Shown here one piece after another: positions 55,375 to 63,448 of a stretch of DNA of 63,448 bases; the first letter of the stretch is position 1, and each line of letters starts with the position of its first letter. The stretch comes from Fuerstiella sp. (GTDB lineage: Bacteria; Planctomycetota; Planctomycetia; Planctomycetales; Planctomycetaceae). Both the position numbers and the translations under genes were made by a program. The stretch spans positions 1 through 63,448 of the forward strand of contig JAQWOH010000041.1 in the NCBI GenBank assembly GCA_029245955.1, read 5' to 3'. The notes beneath the pieces were generated by a model. It was not told the origin of the DNA. It worked only from the letters and a program-made list of their open reading frames with translations, and did not search any database.

Positions 55375-56955
55375 CTAGTGGTTCAATAAAAACTCGCTGC
55401 TGTTCAGCAGTACCCAGAACACGTCTGCCAGCGCGGATTTCGGGTTCTCAGATGCGCCGCCGGACAAAAGATAATCCCCGAAACGCCGTCGCTCGGATTT
55501 TGACGGACGCCGACTTAACACGGAAAGGAACAGCGTGTCAAGCTTCTGTTCATCAGACATCGCCGGGAATTCAGCGATCGCTCTCAGAGTCTGACTGTCA
55601 TCGACGCTGGTGGCGTTATCGATGAAGTTGCCGTTCATCATGGCCAGTGCCTGCAGGATTGTCGTTTCACGCTCCAGCGGCGATTCTACATTGTTACGAA
55701 ACAGATCCAGAAACTGCGCACGCGGTGAGTTCATGTCGACGACAAAAGGATTGTCACTACGATAGGGTTGGTAGTAACCAACGGCTTCTGCAGTGCTGTC
55801 GAAAAACTGTTCCGGGGTCAGGCCCCGTAACGTTGCTCGGGCAAAGTGCGATGACTCTTCCTGAGAAGCGTGTGTCTGAATACTGCTGAGCTGATAGACG
55901 TCAGTTGCGGTGATAACTTTCACGATGTGTTTTACGTCATAGTCGCTGTTGATGAATTCTTCAGCCAACAGGTCCAGTACCTCGGGGTGCGATGCTGGAT
56001 TGTTTTCAGAAAAATCATCGACCGGGTCGACAATGCCTCGCCCGAAAAACTGTGCCCACAGTCGGTTGACTGCCATCTTTGCAAAATATGGGTTTTCCGA
56101 GTCGACAACCCAGTTCGCCAGCTTCTGCCGAGGTGTCGTTGAGCCATCCTCCCAGTCGGGTTCCAGCCCCGTCAGATACACAGCCGGTACAACGTCCTCG
56201 GTCCCGGGTATGCCGATGGACCGCACGTCCGTTTTCTCCGTCATGTTCTGCATCATGACCGGATTGTCTGCGTCGTCATCGGCAGACCGAGTAAACCCCG
56301 AATAAAATGCAGCCATATTCCAGAACTGTCGCTGGCTCCATCTGTCAAACGGATGATCGTGACATTGAGCACAGTCCAGACGCACCCCCAGAAATGCTCG
56401 TGCTGTGCCTGATGCCAGATTCTCCGGTTTCAATTCGCGCACGACAAAAAAAGCATCGGGACTGGTGGTTGACAACAGGGCCGGCCCGGCGCTGACGTTC
56501 AGTTCCGTCGTGATGATGTCGTGCACAATCTGGTTATAGGGTTGCCCTTCCGAAATGCGCTGCCACAGCCAGGCTTCAAATCCGGGAATCAGGGCACGAA
56601 ACTGGGGTTGGCTGTTGGCCTGAGGGATAAAGGCATTCCGCAGCGAGGTTGTGAAATGTCGCACGGACGCCGGGCTGTCCAGCAATTTGTCAACCACACG
56701 GAGTCGCTTGTCCGTGGACTCGTCAGCGAGCAAATCACGGATTTCCGATACCGCCGGAATTCGTCCCGCCAGATCCAGGTACAGACGTCGAAAATACTCG
56801 GCGTCCTGTGCTGGTACGGCCGGCGTGACTTCTTCCCGATCCCATGCTGCCTGAAACAGACGATCAATTGCAGCAGCGGCGTCGCGCGGGGGCCCAGCCG
56901 TCGCAGGGCGGTCGCCAGCCACGACAATAATGACGGTCAACAGAACGTAACGCAC
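55375..56955 (-). CDS. DUF1549/DUF1553 exported protein
   Basis: A 526-residue exported protein lacking the N-terminal PSCyt1 domain. The signal peptide (RYVLLTVIIVVAGDRPATAG) is followed by DUF1549 (IDRLFQAAWDREEVTPAVPA to VRLDCAQCHDHPFDRWSQRQ, with one CxxCH) and DUF1553 (KLANWVVDSENPYFAKMAVN, RLWAQFFGRGIVDPVDDFSE, ATLRGLTPEQFFDSTAEAVG, LFLSVLSRRPSKSERRRFGD). Start choice: GTG 56955 has AAGGA eight bases before it and gives a clean signal peptide, whereas the frame to 57051 would add 32 residues in front of it. It is the first gene of the operon with the DUF1501 gene. The heme-type CAQCH could bind a c-type heme, but this is not established for the family. Confidence 0.92.
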   Translation of the reverse strand: MRYVLLTVIIVVAGDRPATAGPPRDAAAAIDRLFQAAWDREEVTPAVPAQDAEYFRRLYLDLAGRIPAVSEIRDLLADESTDKRLRVVDKLLDSPASVRHFTTSLRNAFIPQANSQPQFRALIPGFEAWLWQRISEGQPYNQIVHDIITTELNVSAGPALLSTTSPDAFFVVRELKPENLASGTARAFLGVRLDCAQCHDHPFDRWSQRQFWNMAAFYSGFTRSADDDADNPVMMQNMTEKTDVRSIGIPGTEDVVPAVYLTGLEPDWEDGSTTPRQKLANWVVDSENPYFAKMAVNRLWAQFFGRGIVDPVDDFSENNPASHPEVLDLLAEEFINSDYDVKHIVKVITATDVYQLSSIQTHASQEESSHFARATLRGLTPEQFFDSTAEAVGYYQPYRSDNPFVVDMNSPRAQFLDLFRNNVESPLERETTILQALAMMNGNFIDNATSVDDSQTLRAIAEFPAMSDEQKLDTLFLSVLSRRPSKSERRRFGDYLLSGGASENPKSALADVFWVLLNSSEFLLNH

Positions 56956-57255
56956 AGTGAGGTCCTTAGTGAATCTGAGAGTAGTAACGTAACGATGTCC
57001 AACAAAGTCCGTCTCTGAGGTTTCCACACTACGTCTGACAGGATCACGCAATCAGGCAGATTTGTCCAGAATTCTGCGGGGAAACTGAATGAATCGGTTT
57101 TGAGCGTGAAAATGGCGTGTCCAGACATTGGGAGCGTCCCGCGAGTTTCCTGGAGCTCCCGCCCGATTGTCAGTCGTCATCGCAAACGATAACCTGCGTT
57201 GGTTTACAGTGATATGTCTCTGTTCTTGCCCCTTTGACTTCCGAAACTCTGCAAA

Positions 57256-58149
57256 ATGACTCGAAAAGGCGATATCTTTTCCGGACTCTCCGTTGCTTTG
57301 ATCACTCCGTTCAACACTGACGGATCTCTGGACGAAGGCACGCTTCGCAATCTTGTCGACTTTCACGTTCAGTCCGGTACCGATTGTGTCGTCCCTGTTG
57401 GCACCACCGGAGAAAGTCCGACTCTTACCCATCTGGAACATGATCGTGTCATCGATGTCGTCTGTGAACATGCCGCCGGACGAATCAAAGTCATGGCGGG
57501 AACCGGGTCGAACTGCACTTCCGAAGCGATTCGGATGACGCAGCACGCGAAAGATGCCGGCGCGACGGGATCGCTGCAGGTCGCACCGTACTACAACAAG
57601 CCGACACAGGAAGGTTTCTTCCAGCACTACAAGGCTATTGCCGATGCGGTGGATATCCCGCACGTGCTGTACAATATTCCGGGGCGGTCGGCGAAAAACA
57701 TTGAACCGTCAACGATCTGCCGCATCTCAGAAGCATGCCCGAACATCGTTGCGGTCAAGGACGCCACGGGATCCATGGATCAGGCCTCTCAGATACTGGC
57801 TGCATCGGATCTGACGCTCCTGTCGGGAGACGACAGCATGACGCTGCCGCTGATGTCGATCGGAGGAAGTGGCGTGATTTCCGTGGCAGGGAATATCATT
57901 CCGAAAGACGTGAAGGCTCTGGTGGATGCCTTCAACAGCGGTAACATCGCCAAAGCTCAGGAGTGGCACCACAAGCTCTTCCCGCTGTGTCGCGACATGC
58001 TCGGCCTGTCGACGAATCCCATTCCTATTAAGGTCGCTATGTCACTTTCGGGCACAGACTGTGGACCGCTGCGTCTGCCGATGACCGATCTGACCGCGGA
58101 CGAACTGCAGTCACTAAAAGTCACGTTGAAGAACTATGGGCTGCTGTAA
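57256..58149 (+). CDS. dapA: 4-hydroxy-tetrahydrodipicolinate synthase
   Basis: A 297-residue TIM-barrel lyase condensing pyruvate with aspartate semialdehyde, the first step towards diaminopimelate and lysine. The family blocks are present in order: [40 protein letters not shown] with the catalytic Thr pair, [20 protein letters not shown] with the proton-relay Tyr, and [19 protein letters not shown] with the Schiff-base Lys. [20 protein letters not shown] and the C-terminal [20 protein letters not shown] follow. All catalytic residues are intact. The ATG at 57256 ([15 protein letters not shown]) is in the expected place. With murG in the same window it supports peptidoglycan synthesis. The EamA transporter begins about 90 bp after the stop. 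Confidence 0.96.
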   Translation: MTRKGDIFSGLSVALITPFNTDGSLDEGTLRNLVDFHVQSGTDCVVPVGTTGESPTLTHLEHDRVIDVVCEHAAGRIKVMAGTGSNCTSEAIRMTQHAKDAGATGSLQVAPYYNKPTQEGFFQHYKAIADAVDIPHVLYNIPGRSAKNIEPSTICRISEACPNIVAVKDATGSMDQASQILAASDLTLLSGDDSMTLPLMSIGGSGVISVAGNIIPKDVKALVDAFNSGNIAKAQEWHHKLFPLCRDMLGLSTNPIPIKVAMSLSGTDCGPLRLPMTDLTADELQSLKVTLKNYGLL

Positions 58150-58238
58150 GGTCGCGTGTTTATCACAGTTAGCTCAGCTTGTGGTCGTCGCAGTCCCATA
58201 GTCCGGCGTATGACCCTACTTACCGGAACTCAGATTGC

Positions 58239-59216
58239 TTGTCCGTCACAGAACCACACGACGAAGATGCAGCGGCTCCTGCCGCGATCAACAGCTTTCG
58301 GCGCGGCATTCTGCTCGCAATCAGCTCGGCCGTAGCATATTCGGCAGCAAATCTTGCCTTGCGCGGCCTGTCGGGGCGGCATGACGGTCTGGCCTGGGCA
58401 ATCTGGGTCTCTGCGATGAAGGCTCTGCCGACTGTCGTGGTCGCAACCTTCCTGCTGGGCTGGCGGGCGAAACAGAGAAAGGTTCTGTTTCCGTCCACCG
58501 GGATACTGCCCTTGCTGTTTGTGTCGGCGCTGGTGATGCAGTTTGGCGGCAATCTGGGTTTTCAGGTAGCTCTGGGTTATATCGGTCTGGCGATCACAGT
58601 CCCGCTTGTATTTGCCTTCATTATCTGTGCCGGTGCGGTGATGGGACGCATGTTTCTGGGAGATCAGGTTTCAGCACGTACAGTACTGTCCATGGTGATC
58701 ATGACTTTGGCCATTGTTCTGTTGTCCTGGGCCGCGACGCTGAATATGTCATCTGTGACTGCGAACGCGACATCGTCAGCGACGAAAAATATCTGGATGG
58801 GAATTTTTGTCGCTGTTGTTTCCGGTATGTCCTACGGAATTAACGGTGTTGTTATTCGCGGCATCGGTCGGGGAAAGTTGCCGATTGAATCGATGCTGAT
58901 CGTCTACAGCTTAACAGGAGCCATTCTGCTGGGAACTCTTGGCGGAACAATGCTCGGCACAGAACGGCTGCTTGCGATAAGCATGGCAGAGTGGCAAATG
59001 ATGCTGACAGCTGGTGCCTTCAATTCCATCGCATTTTTCAGCATCAGTCACGCGTTGAAGCTGGCCAATGTTACACAGGTCAACCTTATTAATGCCTCAC
59101 AGAATGCAATGTGTGCCATCGGTGCCGTTCTGATATTTGCAGAACCACTGTCACTGCCGATGGTCGCTGGAATCGTGCTTTCGATTGTCGGGTTGTTCGC
59201 GCTGGATAAGAAGTAG
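58239..59216 (+). CDS. EamA/DMT-family transporter
   Basis: A protein of about 325 residues with ten transmembrane helices in two EamA repeats. Helices include FRRGILLAISSAVAYSAANL, ALPTVVVATFLLGWRAK, LLFVSALVMQFGGNLGFQVA, TVLSMVIMTLAIVLLSWAAT, GIFVAVVSGMSYGINGVVIR, MLIVYSLTGAILLGTLGGTM and MVAGIVLSIVGLFALDKK. The second repeat ends with the family stretch VTQVNLINASQNAMCAIGAV LIFAEP. No ATG precedes the first helix. TTG 58239 is my choice and TTG 58179 is an alternative. It lies 90 bp after dapA on the same strand and may be cotranscribed. Substrate unknown; amino acids or other metabolites are typical of the family. Confidence 0.87.
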   Translation: MSVTEPHDEDAAAPAAINSFRRGILLAISSAVAYSAANLALRGLSGRHDGLAWAIWVSAMKALPTVVVATFLLGWRAKQRKVLFPSTGILPLLFVSALVMQFGGNLGFQVALGYIGLAITVPLVFAFIICAGAVMGRMFLGDQVSARTVLSMVIMTLAIVLLSWAATLNMSSVTANATSSATKNIWMGIFVAVVSGMSYGINGVVIRGIGRGKLPIESMLIVYSLTGAILLGTLGGTMLGTERLLAISMAEWQMMLTAGAFNSIAFFSISHALKLANVTQVNLINASQNAMCAIGAVLIFAEPLSLPMVAGIVLSIVGLFALDKK

Positions 59217-59397
59217 TATCGCCGACCCACCCATCAGAAGCACGGCTTTTGCTGTTTCCACCTTGGCGATGAACCTGACGCTGCCGCTATGATATCAGGA
59301 CTGTTTGGGTGGCTCGGTATGTCCATGAATACCGAATCGCCGTTCTGCCTCTGTTGAATTCTACACTTCAGTCTGCCTGTCAGGGAACGCGTAATAA

Positions 59398-61212
59398 ATG
59401 ACACTGCCTCGGACGATATCACGATCTGAGTTACGTCCATTGACATCAACGATGACGTCCATCAAAGGTCGCCCGACGATTGTGTTCGCACTGCTGTGCT
59501 GCCTCTGGCCATCGACAAGGCTGCTGGCTGAGGAAAAAATATCGCCCGTGGACCCGGATCATAAACTGCAGCTGTTGACCGACGATTTTGGTCTGGCGGA
59601 CGGCCCGGCCTGGGACGGGGCTGCTTCACTGTATGTGCCCGATGTGAAGCAGTCGCTTATCAAACGATTTCGTCCCGCGAACAACGAATGGAGCGTCGTT
59701 CATGAGGGAAATGACCGATACAGCGCTTCGTTATTCAGTCACGGACGCTTATTCGTTTCCAACAACTCAGCAGCCCGCATCGAGGCGTTTACCGGAAATG
59801 ACACCGGGGCAGGCCCGCAGGTGGTGGCGGTCCTTGATGAGGACGAAAAATCTCGGAAACGTCCGAACGACCTGGTCGTCGATCATCACGGCGGAATCTA
59901 CCTGACCCTGACCGGCCAGAATCAGGTGGTTTATATCTCTGGTGAAGGTGAATCCACGGTCGTGACGGAAGCGGCCGTCACACCGAACGGCATAACCATT
60001 TCCCCCGACAACCGGACTCTGTACGTTGCCGCTTATCGCCCAGGGAAGATCATCGCATTTGCCATCATTAACCCGGGACACGTGGGCGATCCGACCAATT
60101 TTGCAGCTATGGACGATGGCGGAGCCCTGGGTGCGGACGGCATGACCATCGACCGAGCGGGAAACGTGTATTGTGCAGGCGCGACGGACGTCTGGATCTG
60201 GGCTCCGGACGGCAGCCTGCTTGACCGAATTGCCTGTCCGACTCGACCGATTAACTGTACGTTCGGCGATTCCGACATGCGGACTCTGTATATCACGGGT
60301 TTGGGAGGAGTGTACCGACAGCGGCTGAGAATCTCCGGAGTCGCTCCTCAGCCGCCGGCAGAAACAAGTCTGTCTCGGGGCCGACGCGTCCCATCGACGA
60401 CCATTCCCGAAAACGTTCGGCCGCACCTGAACGTTATGTTTGCTCGATACGGAGAACGCAAGCTGCTGGCGGATCTGTTTGTGCCCCGGACAGACAGAAG
60501 GAAACTGCCCGCTGTCGTGGTGGTCCACGGAGGTGGCTGGTTGAATGGTGACAAGACGAAATTCCGCGCGCTCAGTCTGGATCTGGCCGCACGGGGATTC
60601 GTGACGATGGCGATTGAATATCGTCTGGGAGGGGAAGCACGCTTTCCGGCAGCGATCCACGATTGCAACGCGGCCGTACGTTTCCTGCGTGCTAATGCGT
60701 CCAAATACCAAATCGATGCTGACAGGATTTCCGCCGTCGGAGGTTCTGCGGGAGGACATCTTGTTGGTCTCATGGCGAGCGGCTGGGATGACCCGGCATT
60801 GCAGGGTGAAGGGGGCAATGCCGAACAGTCGTCCAGATTAAATCTGGCGTTCGTTATGGCTGGGCCCATGCAGACATCAACGGGCAGCGTTGCGCAGAGG
60901 TCGGGGGCAGGACAGACGTCCAACGCCACGCAGTGGCTGCGCAATTCGATTGACGAAGCACCCGAAATGTACAAACTTGCGGACGCCCACGCCCATATCT
61001 CGGAAAACACCAGCCCGATATTCTTTATGACGGGCGAACTGGACAATCCCGGACGAAATGATCTGTCGCGTGAACAGTTACGTGAACTCGAAATTCCTAC
61101 AGGACTAATGACCTATAAAAACGGCAGGCACGGATGCTGGAACCGCCATCCCTGGTTTTCGCGCATGGCAGACGACATTGCGCACAAGCTCTGGGCTTAT
61201 CGCGAACAGTAA
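59398..61212 (+). CDS. Exported fusion: SMP-30/gluconolactonase propeller + alpha/beta esterase
   Basis: A 604-residue secreted two-domain hydrolase. The signal peptide (IVFALLCCLWPSTRLLAEEK) is followed by an SMP-30 beta-propeller at about 45-315, with LTDDFGLADGPAWDGAASLY, RKRPNDLVVDHHGGIYLTLT, EAAVTPNGITISPDNRTLYV, DGGALGADGMTIDRAGNVYC and CTFGDSDMRTLYITGLGGVY supplying the metal ligands Glu/Asp/Asn. The second half (about 345-604) is a BD-FAE/esterase-type alpha/beta hydrolase: KLPAVVVVHGGGWLNGDKTK (oxyanion HGGGW), ISAVGGSAGGHLVGLMASGW (GGSAGG, Ser at about 452), and KNGRHGCWNRHPWF with the His. ATG 59398 is used; 59452 is also in frame. The enzyme could cleave a lactone and an ester on the same carbohydrate. 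Confidence 0.88.
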   Translation: MTLPRTISRSELRPLTSTMTSIKGRPTIVFALLCCLWPSTRLLAEEKISPVDPDHKLQLLTDDFGLADGPAWDGAASLYVPDVKQSLIKRFRPANNEWSVVHEGNDRYSASLFSHGRLFVSNNSAARIEAFTGNDTGAGPQVVAVLDEDEKSRKRPNDLVVDHHGGIYLTLTGQNQVVYISGEGESTVVTEAAVTPNGITISPDNRTLYVAAYRPGKIIAFAIINPGHVGDPTNFAAMDDGGALGADGMTIDRAGNVYCAGATDVWIWAPDGSLLDRIACPTRPINCTFGDSDMRTLYITGLGGVYRQRLRISGVAPQPPAETSLSRGRRVPSTTIPENVRPHLNVMFARYGERKLLADLFVPRTDRRKLPAVVVVHGGGWLNGDKTKFRALSLDLAARGFVTMAIEYRLGGEARFPAAIHDCNAAVRFLRANASKYQIDADRISAVGGSAGGHLVGLMASGWDDPALQGEGGNAEQSSRLNLAFVMAGPMQTSTGSVAQRSGAGQTSNATQWLRNSIDEAPEMYKLADAHAHISENTSPIFFMTGELDNPGRNDLSREQLRELEIPTGLMTYKNGRHGCWNRHPWFSRMADDIAHKLWAYREQ

Positions 61213-61659
61213 TAAATCTTCGCAACACATGGATTTTACAGCCCTTGCCTGTAAATGCTGGGTGCAAGGCCAGGCGTTCTGTGTCGCCTGTCTTTTCATT
61301 CGTGTGCGGCCGGGCCGGATAATTTTGTCCCCTGGCATTCGGCTGAACGGAGGCGCAGCATCGTCTGGCAATGTCTCATTCTCAGTCTGTAAAACTGCTC
61401 TAAGTGTTTCGTTTCGTGACATCTGAGTCATGTTTCAGTTCAGCGGTGTTGTGGTTAACCGATTTTTTTTCCGATTCTGCTGAATATTTTTCACGAAATT
61501 GAAAGGAATTTGCCTTTGGGGGCGTATTACTGATAGCTAACCTGCGGGTTTTGCCGGTCTTGGGGCGATACATGCGGGGCAGCTGTTCAGCGTGCAGGCA
61601 ATGGGGCTACGTCAGCCCCAGTTACGCAAGAATGCATTGATCAGGCGAGGAGGTGCAGG
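61213..61659 (+). promoter_or_regulatory. csrA leader region with hairpin and GGA-rich ribosome binding site
   Basis: This 447-bp non-coding stretch ends in the leader of csrA. The hairpin TGGGGCT-ACGTC-AGCCCCA (61602-61620) is 40 bases before the start. A strong ribosome binding site, GAGGAGGT at 61647-61654, lies five bases before ATG 61660. Two GGA triplets (61649-61651 and 61658-61660) overlap the ribosome binding site and the start codon, which is where CsrA binds in known autoregulated leaders. Confidence 0.55.
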
Positions 61660-61878
61660 ATGCTGGTATTAAGTCGTAAAACGGGAGAATCGATCCAGAT
61701 TGATGACGATATTTTGGTTACGGTTTCGGAGGTCAAAGGGGGACGCGTTCGACTGTCCATCGAAGCACCGCGTTCCATTCGGATTGTGCGACAGGAGATT
61801 CTGGAACGCGACTTTCCCGAGAAGTCCCCAGAGATACCCCTGGACCTGCAGGCACCTTCGCTGAGATGTGTGTCATAA
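61660..61878 (+). CDS. csrA: Carbon storage regulator / translational repressor
   Basis: A 72-residue RNA-binding protein that represses or stabilises mRNAs by binding GGA in hairpin loops near ribosome binding sites. The N-terminal beta strand MLVLSRKTGESIQIDDDILV, with the conserved Leu4 and Arg6 used in RNA binding, and TVSEVKGGRVRLSIEAPRSI are canonical. The end IRIVRQEILERDFPEKSPEI shows the conserved IxRxE-type helix. The last 20 residues (LDLQAPSLRCVS) extend beyond the core. The ATG follows GAGGAGGT by five bases. No flagellin, fliW or flagellar genes are in the window; argB follows after 320 bp. In many bacteria CsrA controls flagella and carbon storage. Confidence 0.95.
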   Translation: MLVLSRKTGESIQIDDDILVTVSEVKGGRVRLSIEAPRSIRIVRQEILERDFPEKSPEIPLDLQAPSLRCVS

Positions 61879-62198
61879 AACATGGAATGGTCAGGCGACG
61901 GGTTGTAACGTCAACGTGGTTCCGTTGGCGGCAGATGTCGTGACGGATTCTGCGCTGCGTTTGAACTGCCGGTGCCAACCGCAGCGGTTTTTCCGTCGAT
62001 TTTTGGTGGCGTCGAACAGGGTCACCGACCTGTGGATTCAAAACAGTGAGAATCGTTTCGCCGGAATGGCTGGAATTACGATTCTCGCTGTCCTGAGGGT
62101 TTCGGGTTCGTCGAGTTCCTTTCAGAATGCCACTGGGCTGCAGAGGGTTGTCTTCAGGCAGCGGATAAGTATAAGTACATCCCGTAGTCTGATGGGTC
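61879..62198. other. csrA-argB intergenic region with long hairpin
   Basis: This 320-bp gap contains no gene. The inverted repeat CAGTGAGAATCG (62044-62055) / CGATTCTCGCTG (62079-62090), 12 bp with one G-T pair around a 23-base loop, is the main feature. There is no T-run after it, so it is either a factor-dependent terminator for csrA or part of the argB leader. Confidence 0.45.
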
Positions 62199-63074
62199 AT
62201 GCAGGAAGCCATACGAAAAGCCAGGGTCTTGGTCGAGGCGCTCGGTTGGATTCAGAGATTCAAGGGGCGGTACGTTGTCATCAAGCTGGGCGGCAGCACT
62301 CTGGATCAGCCCGACGCTGTCAACAGTCTGCTGACGGATGTTGTGTTTATGTCGGCCGTCGGTATGCGGCCGGTCATCGTTCACGGCGGTGGGAAAGCTA
62401 TTAGCGCTGCAATGACGGAAGCTGGCATTGAGCCACGTTTCGTTGAAGGACGACGCTACACAGACCCTGAGACTTTGAAGATTGCGTCGCAGGTCCTGGT
62501 CACGCACATTTCGCCCGGCATTGTCGAATCGCTGAAACGTCATGGGGCCACCGCCACGGCACTGCACTTTCAGACTGAGAACGCCCTGATTGCCGAAAAA
62601 CTGGAACTTAAGACCGGCAGCGGGAAAGCAATTGACCTGGGTCACGTAGGGCATGTGACCGGAATTGATCGCGAATTGCTGTCGCGTGTGTGTTCCACCG
62701 GCACGATTCCCGTCATCCCCTGCATTGCGCTGGACGAAACGGGGCATCGGTTGAACGTCAACGCAGATACGGCCGCGGCAGCTGTTGCTCGGGAATTGAA
62801 CGTTGAAAAATTGATTTTCCTCAGCGACATCCCCGGGATTCTGACAGACGTTGACAATCCGGAATCACGACTGTCTCATGTCGATGCTGTCAAAGTGAGG
62901 GAACTGATTGCGAATGGCACGATATCCGGTGGCATGGTTCCCAAGGTTGAAGCCGCCCTCGACGCTCTTGATGCCGGCGTCCGCAAGGTTCACATTGTCG
63001 ACGCCGCGATGCCGCATTCCGTGCTGCTGGAAATCTACTCAGACACGGGTGTCGGCACAGAAATCGTGGGGTAG
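62199..63074 (+). CDS. argB: Acetylglutamate kinase
   Basis: A 291-residue amino-acid kinase phosphorylating N-acetylglutamate in arginine synthesis. The ATP-binding start is [17 protein letters not shown], with the Gly-rich loop [40 protein letters not shown] is the substrate region (family RxVxGxRxTD). [33 protein letters not shown] is the conserved NxD/AA motif, and [14 protein letters not shown] with [18 protein letters not shown] completes the site. The Lys and Asp catalytic residues are present. The ATG at 62199 opens [20 protein letters not shown]. The N-terminal helix of this kind is linked in the family to arginine-sensitive hexamers. No other arg gene is in the window. Confidence 0.96.
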   Translation: MQEAIRKARVLVEALGWIQRFKGRYVVIKLGGSTLDQPDAVNSLLTDVVFMSAVGMRPVIVHGGGKAISAAMTEAGIEPRFVEGRRYTDPETLKIASQVLVTHISPGIVESLKRHGATATALHFQTENALIAEKLELKTGSGKAIDLGHVGHVTGIDRELLSRVCSTGTIPVIPCIALDETGHRLNVNADTAAAAVARELNVEKLIFLSDIPGILTDVDNPESRLSHVDAVKVRELIANGTISGGMVPKVEAALDALDAGVRKVHIVDAAMPHSVLLEIYSDTGVGTEIVG

Positions 63075-63448
63075 ACGTCGGTGCAGAATCCACTGGCCGA
63101 GCCCGCAGGTTGCAGATCGCTGCGGGCGGTCATGTTTCCTGTGGCTGCATAGCTCTCTGGTCCATAAGAGTTCCGCGTCACGGCGTGGCAGCAGCTGCGG
63201 ATGTGGTTTAATCGTGATTCGCCTGACCGCGTGCCCAACCGGTGGCGTTTGTTGACCGGGCGCACATCTTCCCTTCCGTTCACCCTGCATCTCGAAAACG
63301 CGTCCAGACAGCGCATGGAAAAAGCGGTGATCGGAGCACAGCTGCTCTGATGACCGCTTTCGGTATAGGAACAAGATTGAGATTGTGTGTTTGTGAGTTC
63401 TGGCAGGCGTTGTCTTCACTGGTAAACCAGATCATGCAACACCCCGAA
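63075..63448. other. Non-coding end of window after argB
   Basis: No gene with family features is seen on either strand in the last 374 bases. A strong hairpin occupies 63321-63360. A gene may begin beyond the window edge. Confidence 0.4.
63321..63360 (-). terminator. Long hairpin, probable terminator
   Basis: AAAGCGGT (63321-63328) pairs with ACCGCTTT (63353-63360). The stem continues inward as ATC/GAT and GAGCA/TGCTC with one G-G mismatch and one G-T pair around a four-base loop. On the minus strand the stem runs into TTTTTCC, giving the T-run of an intrinsic terminator. So it more probably ends a minus-strand gene lying to the right than argB. Confidence 0.55.

Noticed and set aside
59767..60759. 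330-codon open frame on the minus strand inside the SMP-30/esterase fusion
   Set aside because: It is the antisense shadow of a well-supported gene, with His/Arg/Ser-rich composition and no motifs.

Overview
The window comes from a planctomycete, most likely of the Planctomycetaceae type. The markers are two PSCyt/DUF1549/DUF1553 proteins, a DUF1501 protein, a very large PVC-type membrane-bound dehydrogenase with a CxxCH heme domain, several PQQ-like beta-propellers, a sulfatase, a sulfotransferase, a divergent PEP-CTERM protein and a GAF-HlyD adaptor. Genes are short operons on both strands, with mid-50s GC by eye. No phage, insertion sequence or CRISPR array is visible.

Layout: 1-3.9 kb is the end of a surface-polysaccharide cluster (UDP-GlcNAc 2-epimerase cut by the window edge, a GT4 and a GT2 glycosyltransferase), flanked by copies of a dispersed CACGGAT-type inverted repeat. 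4-10 kb carries a PEP-CTERM protein, an adenylate-kinase-like P-loop protein, a DUF502 membrane protein and a PSCyt1-DUF1549-LamG-DUF1553 protein. 10-19.3 kb holds ruvX, two PQQ propellers, a Tat-exported sugar isomerase-like protein, a DUF2071 protein, a HemX-like membrane protein translationally coupled to hemA, and cmoA. 19.7-22 kb is an HTTM (gamma-carboxylase-like) membrane protein with a small partner. 22-25 kb is a decayed stretch: a WD40-repeat pseudogene broken in several frames, a uridine-kinase-like gene and 0.8 kb of non-coding DNA with a 17-bp tandem repeat.

25-36 kb: sulfotransferase, a SASA-ceramidase fusion, the PVC dehydrogenase, nadD, a DUF1444-like protein with murG, and a tRNA-His. 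36-43.5 kb: HNH endonuclease with a clear terminator, an exported esterase, a metal-site lipoprotein, a metallophosphoesterase and a four-gene operon with two ABC-2 type ATPase/permease pairs. 43.5-53.5 kb: sulfatase, a small membrane protein, hemB coupled to trkA, a zinc-ribbon/secretin-N-like protein, and a GAF-HlyD adaptor followed by ispD. 54-63.4 kb: a DUF1549/DUF1553 + DUF1501 operon, dapA, an EamA transporter, an SMP-30/esterase fusion, csrA with a structured leader, argB and a strong terminal hairpin.

Housekeeping functions (heme via hemA/hemB, isoprenoids via ispD, NAD via nadD, peptidoglycan via murG and dapA, arginine via argB) are interleaved with exported degradative proteins typical of planctomycetes. 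No complete new defence or mobile system is evident. The items most worth following up are the HTTM pair, the GAF-HlyD protein without a visible partner, the two multidomain esterase fusions, the zinc-ribbon/STN protein, the WD40 pseudogene and the dispersed repeats.
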